Assembly (NCBI GenBank): GCA_937873435.1
Contig: CALMWM010000134.1
Location: 1 to 5,789 of the forward strand
Length of the DNA stretch: 5,789 nt
From: an uncultured Gallionellaceae bacterium
GTDB taxonomy: Bacteria; Pseudomonadota; Gammaproteobacteria; Burkholderiales; Sulfuricellaceae
Reading direction: 5' to 3'
The notes beneath the pieces were generated by a model that was not told the origin of the DNA, searched no databases, and worked only from the letters and a program-made list of their open reading frames with translations. A program made the position numbers and the translations under genes. This document shows, in pieces, positions 1 through 4,201 of the stretch; the stretch's first letter is position 1, and each line of letters begins with the position of its first letter.

Positions 1-215
1 GAACCGCAAAAAGTGCAGCCAGATCTTTCCGGTCCATCTCCGTTAAAGTAGGGATCGCTTACGGTCTTATTCGGTTCGCCGAAAAATACGGCCACCTGAG
101 TAAGCTCAAAATCATCTTCTTTATTTAATTCCTTCGCGATCTGCTGAAGAACTTTGTCTCCGTTTTCCATTCTTGGATTGTAGCTGACGCCGAGCATTTT
201 TTTCGCCGTGCCGTA
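1..215 (-). pseudogene. GMC-family oxidoreductase (cholesterol-oxidase-like) internal fragment
   Basis: Seventy-one codons are open on the minus strand from the TAC at 213-215 to the left edge, with no stop. The translation runs YGTAKKMLGV, then VFFGEPNKTVSDPYF, then GPERSGCTFCG. This matches the internal region of GMC flavoproteins of the cholesterol-oxidase-like type, where a Y..A..MLGV segment is followed by FFG.P...V.DPYF and a GP.R.GC..CG motif. Those enzymes bind FAD and oxidise alcohols or sterols; the substrate here is unknown. Directly upstream in frame is TAG (216-218), so the family's N-terminal FAD-binding part is absent, and the C-terminal part lies beyond the window. An internal ATG at 195-197 is not a plausible start because homology already begins before it. 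GC is about 43%, clearly below the right half of the window. It is a fragment either by real disruption or by assembly misjoin. Family call fairly sure; status uncertain. Confidence 0.72.
198..215. other. Overlap junction between GMC fragment and HNH gene
   Basis: These 18 bases are protein-like in both genes. Read on the minus strand they give YGTAKK, the start of the recognisable GMC homology. Read on the plus strand they give FFRRAV, which fits the conserved lead-in (FFRRAVLSSYRGRCC) of the HNH_2 nuclease. Left of the stretch the plus frame holds no nuclease-like sequence and runs back to a TAA at 126-128. Right of it the minus frame hits TAG at once. Two unrelated genes therefore meet over a short shared sequence, as expected for microhomology recombination or for an assembly join at a k-mer-sized overlap. 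Confidence 0.55.
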
Positions 216-566
216 CTAAGCAGCTATCGGGGGCGTTGCTGTATGTCTGGACTGTCCGAGTCGCGCCTATTGGTTGCCAGCCATATTGTGCCGTGGAGCA
301 AAGACAAGGCGAATCGCCTAAATCCAAGTAATGGCCTGTGTCTTTCGGCGATTCATGACAGAGCTTTTGATAAGGGGCTAATAACGCTTTCTGATGACTT
401 CAAGATCGTTGTCTCGGAAGAACTAAAACGGAAGAACGAAGCTTTTGTCATAGAGGTTCTGTTACCGTTAAATGGTCGCACGATTGAGCCACCAGAACGC
501 TTCGCACCGCAAGCCGAGTTTATCGCTTGGCATAGGAATGAACTCTTCGTGGACAACAGGAAATAG
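198..566 (+). CDS. HNH endonuclease (HNH_2 type), 5'-truncated
   Basis: The frame encodes 122 recognisable residues ending at TAG 564-566. Numbered from the Phe codon at 198, it shows a CC..GL turn at 14-19, LLVASHIVPWS with His29, NPSNGLCL with Asn45, and AIHDRAFD with His53. This H-N-H arrangement is typical of the HNH_2 (restriction-endonuclease-like) family, in which the beta-beta-alpha metal finger binds a divalent ion and cuts DNA. The ATG at 243 (Met16) is a poor start: FFRRAVLSSYRGRCC just before it fits the family. No ATG, GTG or TTG lies in this frame between the stop at 126-128 and 243, so the true start is missing. Family members usually carry an N-terminal domain of a hundred or more residues for DNA recognition, absent here. 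The HNH core is intact, but a functional protein is doubtful unless the left junction is artificial. It is followed after 4 nt by the 135-aa gene and was probably co-transcribed with it. Confidence 0.8.
   Translation, partial: FFRRAVLSSYRGRCCMSGLSESRLLVASHIVPWSKDKANRLNPSNGLCLSAIHDRAFDKGLITLSDDFKIVVSEELKRKNEAFVIEVLLPLNGRTIEPPERFAPQAEFIAWHRNELFVDNRK
558..563 (+). promoter_or_regulatory. Shine-Dalgarno site for the 135-aa gene
   Basis: AGGAAA sits inside the last codons of the HNH gene, 7 nt before the ATG at 571. It supports that start over any upstream in-frame alternative and indicates coupled expression with the nuclease gene. Confidence 0.55.
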
Positions 567-570
567 CGCT

Positions 571-978
571 ATGCAACTCACTAAAAAGCAGACGGGGATA
601 CCCAGTGACGCTCCAAGGGAGTGTTGCATATTTGAGTACCTTTACCGCGACGCATCAAACTATAAGGCTTGGGGAGAAATTCTTCTAGCAGGTGTTCCAT
701 CGCAAAACGACATAGCGGTATTACGCGCCTGTTTGGAATCGGATACATATTTCGTTGCAGAGCAGGTTAGCATCCCAGCTTTGTACCAAGAACTTTGGGA
801 ATTTGGCGGTCCTAATTGTGATGATCATGCGTTGCATGAGTTTGTAGCGCTACGAGCGGCGAGTGACGATGAAAGAAAATCTTTGCCACTATTTGGCGCT
901 TTGTCGAGTTTGCTTAAAACGTTCCAAGCCGTAACTAAGTGGGATTATTCGCTATCCCCCAATTTCGACATCTACTAA
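571..978 (+). CDS. Conserved uncharacterised 135-aa protein (YLYRDASNYK type)
   Basis: The 135-residue protein begins at an ATG with a good ribosome site, 4 nt after the HNH stop. It contains CIFEYLYRDASNYKAWGEILL near residues 18-38, an acidic middle, YFVAEQVSIPALYQELW at about 61-77, GGPNCDDHALHEF at about 80-92, and a C-terminal LSPNFDIY. I recognise this layout from memory as a recurrent family of small soluble proteins without a known function: YRDA.NYK..G, then F.A..V..P.LY, then DDH..HEF. I cannot name a Pfam entry. There is no signal peptide, membrane segment or nuclease motif. The conserved His/Asp cluster (DDHALHEF) could bind metal, but that is speculation. Its place between an HNH nuclease and an EcoRII-type nuclease suggests an accessory role in restriction, or plain cargo of the same island. 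The stop at 976-978 looks natural because the conserved pattern is complete. Confidence 0.72.
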   Translation: MQLTKKQTGIPSDAPRECCIFEYLYRDASNYKAWGEILLAGVPSQNDIAVLRACLESDTYFVAEQVSIPALYQELWEFGGPNCDDHALHEFVALRAASDDERKSLPLFGALSSLLKTFQAVTKWDYSLSPNFDIY

Positions 979-1023
979 ATTCGAGTCATCACCAGCGGTG
1001 GAACGGATATTGTTTCTTCCGTC

Positions 1024-1518
1024 GTGCGCGGATTTCCCGATTTGGACGCAACCTTCTTGAGCGCAAGCCAGCACCGAAAATCGCGCGCGGGCCGTTCTTT
1101 TGAACAGCACATCTCAAGGCTGCTTCGTGATGGCCGGATTGCTTTTGAAGAGCAGGCTGTAACAGGAGGTCGCCGCCCAGACTTCGTGTTGCCTAGCCTT
1201 GTGGTACTGAAAACTAAAAAAAGGACGTTCGAAGAGGCGATGGTTCTCTCGGCAAAAACCACCCTTCGTGAGCGCTGGAAACAGGTGACAATGGAGAAAT
1301 TCAACTGCGCACTATTCTTGGCAACCGTCGATGATCGTGTCTCTTCGGCTGCTATAGATGATATGAATAATCAGGGAATTCATCTGGTCGTTCCTGAGTC
1401 CCTGAAAAAATCGAAGGAAACTTGCTACAACGGCAAGACAAACGTAATCACATTCCGTGAATTTTTCGATGAAGAGATTTCTTCAAAAAGACCAAATTAC
1501 CGGCAAAACCAATTCTGA
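1024..1518 (+). CDS. EcoRII-C-type restriction endonuclease, short, N-terminal part missing
   Basis: The 164-residue product carries the signature of the EcoRII C-terminal catalytic domain: SRAGRSFE with Glu27, VTGGRRPDFVLPS with Asp53, and LSAKTTLRERWKQV with Lys78. It ends with a segment (MNNQGIHLVVPESL) typical of this fold. These make up a PD-(D/E)xK-type active site, so the domain should hydrolyse DNA; EcoRII relatives recognise CCWGG-like sites, but specificity here cannot be read. Relatives are much longer (EcoRII about 400 aa, stand-alone catalytic versions about 250 or more), so the N-terminal recognition or effector part is missing. GTG 1024 is the first canonical start after the in-frame TAA at 976-978, but no Shine-Dalgarno sequence precedes it. 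The residues encoded at 991-1023 look continuous with the domain. No methyltransferase lies in the window. It may be a remnant or a gene damaged at its 5' end. Confidence 0.75.
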   Translation: MRGFPDLDATFLSASQHRKSRAGRSFEQHISRLLRDGRIAFEEQAVTGGRRPDFVLPSLVVLKTKKRTFEEAMVLSAKTTLRERWKQVTMEKFNCALFLATVDDRVSSAAIDDMNNQGIHLVVPESLKKSKETCYNGKTNVITFREFFDEEISSKRPNYRQNQF

Positions 1519-1591
1519 AATAAAAGTGCCATGCTCGAGCGGCATTCCATCCGGGCGCTAGAATATAGCTTTGGATGCAAAAGGAAGTTAC
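1519..1591 (+). promoter_or_regulatory. Intergenic region with possible promoter of the EVE-TauE operon
   Basis: This 73-bp gap separates the restriction-type genes from the housekeeping-like ones. It holds CTAGAATATAGC at 1558-1569, which offers TAGAAT (1559-1564) or an overlapping TATAGC as a -10 element, about 28 nt before the start codon. No good -35 is seen, so the promoter call is tentative. Further left, TGCC (1527-1530) and GGCA (1541-1544) flank the palindrome GCTCGAGC (1533-1540). They could form a small bulged hairpin, but no T-run follows, so it is not called a terminator. The switch to high GC happens here. Confidence 0.35.
1581..1587 (+). promoter_or_regulatory. Shine-Dalgarno site that fixes the EVE start
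   Basis: AAGGAAG ends 4 nt before the ATG at 1592 (6 nt from its AGGA core). It overlaps the codons that would follow the alternative TTG start at 1571 and therefore argues for 1592. Confidence 0.65.
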
Positions 1592-2047
1592 ATGCGTTAC
1601 TGGCTGATGAAATCCGAACCCTCCGATTGCAGTATCGACGATCTCGCCGCGCTGCCCGGCCAGTCCGTCGCCTGGTACGGGGTGCGCAACTACCAGGCGC
1701 GCAATTTCATGCGCGACCAGATGAAGGTGGGGGACGCGGTGTTCTTCTACCATTCCAATTGCGCCGAGCCGGGTATCGTCGGGATTGCCGAGGTGAGCAA
1801 GCTGGCATATCCCGACCAGACCCAGTTCGACCCCCAGCACAAATATTTCGACCCCAAGGCCACGCCGGAGGTGCCGCGCTGGTTCAATGTCGATGTGAAG
1901 CTGGTGCGCAAAACCCGCTTGGTCAGTCTCAAGGAGCTGCGTACTTATCCCGAACTCGAACGGATGCGCATCCTGCAAAAAGGCAATCGCCTGTCGATCA
2001 CCCCGCTCGATCCGCGGGAATGGGAATTCGTGCTGGGGATTTTGTAG
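1592..2047 (+). CDS. EVE domain-containing protein (THYN1-like)
   Basis: The 151-residue protein is a complete single EVE domain, a PUA-like fold. Hallmarks are the N-terminal MRYWLMKSEP, WYGVRNYQARNFMR at 28-41, GDAVFFYHSNC at 47-57 followed by PGIVGIAEV, and FDPKATPEVPRW. The length fits the family. EVE domains, including human thymocyte nuclear protein 1, have an aromatic pocket associated with binding modified bases in nucleic acids. The role of the free-standing bacterial copies is not settled. The start is chosen at 1592 because a Shine-Dalgarno site lies just ahead and the family begins exactly with MRYW; a TTG at 1571 would add seven unconserved residues. It is cytoplasmic, with no signal peptide. 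The exporter gene starts 2 nt after its stop, which indicates one transcript. GC content matches the host-like right half, not the restriction genes on the left. Confidence 0.93.
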   Translation: MRYWLMKSEPSDCSIDDLAALPGQSVAWYGVRNYQARNFMRDQMKVGDAVFFYHSNCAEPGIVGIAEVSKLAYPDQTQFDPQHKYFDPKATPEVPRWFNVDVKLVRKTRLVSLKELRTYPELERMRILQKGNRLSITPLDPREWEFVLGIL

Positions 2048-2049
2048 CG

Positions 2050-2844
2050 ATGGAATTCTGGCTGTTGTATCTCGCCACCGGGATCTTCGCCGGTTTTCTT
2101 GCCGGGCTGCTGGGCGTTGGCGGCGGGCTGCTGATCGTCCCCGCGCTGGTGTTCATTTTCGCGGCACAGTCGTTTCCCGCCGAGCACATCATGCACATCG
2201 CGCTGGGCACCTCGCTCGCCAGCATCATGTTCACTTCGGTATCCAGTCTGCGCGCCCATCATGCGCATGGCGCGGTGGTGTGGCGGGTGGTGCGCGGCAT
2301 CGCGCCGGGGATCGTGGCCGGGACGCTGCTCGGGACGCTGGTGGCGGCGCAGCTTTCGACCTTTTTCCTCAAGGCGTTTTTCATCGTCTTTCTTTACTAC
2401 GTCTCCGCCCAGATGCTGCTTAACATCAAGCCCAAGGCTGCCCGCCAGTTGCCCGGCGCGGTCGGGTTGTTCGCGGCGGGCGGAGTGATCGGCGGGGTAT
2501 CCAGCCTGGTGGGGATCGGCGGCGGCACGCTATCGGTGCCGTTCATGACCTGGTGCAACATCAAAATGCACCAGGCCATCGGCACTTCCGCCGCCATCGG
2601 TTTTCCGATCGCTGCCTCCGGGGCGCTGGGATTCCTGCTCAACGGCCTGGCGGCGCCGGGATTGCCGCCACATAGCTGGGGGTTCGTTTACCTGCCGGCG
2701 CTCGCCGGACTGGTGGTTGCCAGCGTCCTGACCGCGCCGTTCGGCGCGCGGCTGGCGCATCGACTGCCGGTGGCGAAGCTGAAGAAGATTTTCGCCGCAT
2801 TGCTGCTGGTACTGGGAACCAGAATGCTGGTGAGTATGTGGTAG
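2050..2844 (+). CDS. TauE/SafE family permease (sulfite/organosulfonate exporter type)
   Basis: The 264-residue protein is almost wholly hydrophobic, with about eight predicted inner-membrane segments. It shows the internal duplication of the TauE/SafE (DUF81) family. GLLGVGGGLLIVPAL at 19-33 is echoed by SLVGIGGGTLSVPFM at 152-166, and LGTSLAS at 52-58 by IGTSAAIGF from 177. Members export sulfite, sulfoacetate or similar anions, and many have unknown substrates; nothing here fixes the substrate. A hydrophilic loop (KPKAARQ) near 127-133 separates the halves. The ATG lies 2 nt after the EVE stop with a GGGGA run about 10 nt upstream, so translation is probably coupled to the EVE gene. A longer in-frame reading from 1531 would overlap EVE in another frame and is not credible. 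The gene ends 8 nt from the convergent cyclase stop. Confidence 0.92.
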   Translation: MEFWLLYLATGIFAGFLAGLLGVGGGLLIVPALVFIFAAQSFPAEHIMHIALGTSLASIMFTSVSSLRAHHAHGAVVWRVVRGIAPGIVAGTLLGTLVAAQLSTFFLKAFFIVFLYYVSAQMLLNIKPKAARQLPGAVGLFAAGGVIGGVSSLVGIGGGTLSVPFMTWCNIKMHQAIGTSAAIGFPIAASGALGFLLNGLAAPGLPPHSWGFVYLPALAGLVVASVLTAPFGARLAHRLPVAKLKKIFAALLLVLGTRMLVSMW

Positions 2845-2852
2845 ACGTCTTG

Positions 2853-3749
2853 CTATTCCCGGCTTTTCTTGCGCGCTGATTTTTGCGCATACATCAGCGT
2901 ATCGGCGCGTTCCAGCATTTCCTCGATTGAGCACATTTCAGTGGGCGCGCTTTCCACAACACCGATGCTGATGGAAAGTTCATACGGTTTGCTGTGTGTG
3001 GCATTGTATTGCGCGATATTGTCCTGGAAGCGCTGGGCGATTTGTTCGGTACTGCTGGCAGCGGGTTCGATGGCGACGATGGCGAATTCGTCGCCGCCCA
3101 TGCGCGCGATGATGTCCGAACCGCGAAAGGTTTTTTTGAGCAGCCGGGCGGTCTGGATCAAGGCTTGATCGCCTTCCTTGTGGCCGTAAGTGTCGTTGAT
3201 GGTTTTCATGCCGTCGAGGTCGGCGAAGATCAGGTAAAAAATGCTTTGTTTGCGGTGCGACACCCGCAACTGGTGTTCCGCCAGCGTCATGAAACCGCGC
3301 CGGTTGTAGAGACCGGTAAGTTCGTCGATCAGCGACAGGATGCGCAGCGCGGCCTCCATGCGGTGGCGTTCTATCGCATAGCGGATAGCGCGCACCAGCA
3401 GGTGGCCGGTGACTTCGCCCTTGACCAGGTAATCCTGGGCGCCTGCACGCACTGCCTGAATGCCGATGTTGACATCGTCCAGCCCGGTAAGGATGACGAT
3501 CGGGGTATCCGGTGCCACATCTTCGGTTCTTTCTACCGTTTCCAGACCATGACTATCCGGCAGCGACAGATCCAGCAGGATGAGGTCGTATTCCGTGCTT
3601 GCCAGGGTGTCCTGCGCGGCTTGCAGGCAGTCTGCGTGTTCCAGCTGGATGCGGGAATAGCTCACCTCGGCCAGCGCTTCGAGGATCAGGCGCCGGTCGC
3701 CGGGGTTGTCCTCTACCAGCAGGACGCGGATAGGTTCGCCGTCGGTCAT
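2853..3749 (-). CDS. Response regulator diguanylate cyclase (REC-GGDEF)
   Basis: The 298-residue cytoplasmic protein has an N-terminal receiver and a C-terminal GGDEF domain. In the receiver, the acidic pocket is at Glu13/Asp14, the phospho-acceptor is Asp60 in LLDLSLPD, Thr88 is in ILTG, and Lys110 is in YLVKG (KG rather than the more common KP). A short helical linker (about 115-140) leads to DELTGLYNRRGF, FADLDGMKTINDTYGH and the active-site GGDEF at 218-222. The product should be c-di-GMP made from two GTP. An RxxD inhibitory site (209-212, RGSD) lies five residues ahead of GGDEF, so product inhibition is expected. Start 3749 is chosen because MTDGEP leads directly into the receiver and its ATG overlaps the upstream stop (ATGA). 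An upstream start at 3854 would add 35 residues antisense-like in content. No Shine-Dalgarno sequence precedes it, so translation likely depends on coupling. Confidence 0.94.
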   Translation of the reverse strand: MTDGEPIRVLLVEDNPGDRRLILEALAEVSYSRIQLEHADCLQAAQDTLASTEYDLILLDLSLPDSHGLETVERTEDVAPDTPIVILTGLDDVNIGIQAVRAGAQDYLVKGEVTGHLLVRAIRYAIERHRMEAALRILSLIDELTGLYNRRGFMTLAEHQLRVSHRKQSIFYLIFADLDGMKTINDTYGHKEGDQALIQTARLLKKTFRGSDIIARMGGDEFAIVAIEPAASSTEQIAQRFQDNIAQYNATHSKPYELSISIGVVESAPTEMCSIEEMLERADTLMYAQKSARKKSRE

Positions 3750-4201
3750 TGGGTGGGGTTTTTCGGCAGTTTGACTACGGTCAGCCAGAAGCCCTCGATC
3801 GACTTGACGATTTCCATGAATTGATCGAGTTCCACCGGTTTGGTGATATAGCAATTGGCGTGCAGACCGTAAGCTTGCGCGATGTCCTTTTCCGCCCCGG
3901 AAGTGGTGAGAATCACCACCGGAATATGTTTGAGTTTCGCGTCGGTCTTGATCCGGCGCAGCACCTCGCGCCCGTCCATCCTGGGCATGTTGAGGTCGAG
4001 CAGTACCAGGTCGGGCATCGGCAGGCCGCTATAGGGTGCCTCCTGGTGCAGCATTTTCATGGCTTCCAGGCCGTCGTAGGCGACATGCAGGTTTACCGAA
4101 ATGCGCGCTTCTTTCAACGCCTCGCGGGTAAGCCGTACATCGCCGGGGTTGTCCTCGATGAGCAGGACGTCTACCGCGTGGATGATCTGGTCGTGTGTCA
4201 T
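3746..4201 (-). CDS. Single-domain response regulator (Rcp1/CheY-like)
   Basis: The 151-residue protein is a lone receiver domain with no output domain. Conserved positions are Glu16/Asp17 in IEDNPGDVRL, phospho-acceptor Asp69 in LLDLNMPRMDG, Thr99/Thr100 in ILTTS, and Lys121 in ITKPVE. The EDNPGDVRLTREAL opening and the long loop before LVLLDLNMP are typical of the Rcp1 group, which partners phytochrome-class histidine kinases. Such proteins act by protein-protein contact or as phosphate sinks or shuttles. The start ATG overlaps the kinase stop by 4 nt and has a good AAGGTG ribosome site (4209-4214). The stop overlaps the cyclase start in the same way. The C-terminal tail after the receiver (FWLTVVKLPKNPTQ) is short. 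It presumably takes phosphate from the kinase encoded just upstream and may compete with the cyclase receiver. Confidence 0.94.
   Translation of the reverse strand: MTHDQIIHAVDVLLIEDNPGDVRLTREALKEARISVNLHVAYDGLEAMKMLHQEAPYSGLPMPDLVLLDLNMPRMDGREVLRRIKTDAKLKHIPVVILTTSGAEKDIAQAYGLHANCYITKPVELDQFMEIVKSIEGFWLTVVKLPKNPTQ

Noticed and set aside
121..327. Minus-strand open frame of 68 codons across the junction
   Set aside because: It crosses the GMC/HNH junction in a frame different from the GMC fragment and has no recognisable motifs.
243..566. HNH gene taken as complete from ATG 243
   Set aside because: The 15 codons just before this ATG match the family, so homology starts upstream of it and the gene is 5'-truncated.
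1527..1544. Small hairpin TGCC-AT-GCTCGAGC-GGCA as a terminator of the nuclease gene
   Set aside because: The stem is short and bulged, and no T-run follows. It is mentioned only within the intergenic entry.
1448..1978. Minus-strand open frame of 176 codons
   Set aside because: It lies antisense to the EVE gene and the EcoRII-C end, both of which have strong family signatures.
1531..2049. In-frame N-terminal extension of the exporter
   Set aside because: It overlaps the whole EVE gene in another frame, is Arg/Pro/Gly-rich as expected of a GC-rich shadow, and the exporter's natural start is the ATG at 2050.
2874..2899. Inverted repeat CGCTGAT / ATCAGCG with a 12-nt loop as a terminator for the convergent genes
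   Set aside because: It lies inside the cyclase coding sequence (LMYAQKSA codons) and has no T-run after it on either strand, so it is probably coincidental.
2994..3824. Plus-strand open frame of 276 codons antisense to the cyclase
   Set aside because: A long open frame is common opposite GC-rich genes. The opposite strand has full REC and GGDEF motifs, and this frame has none.
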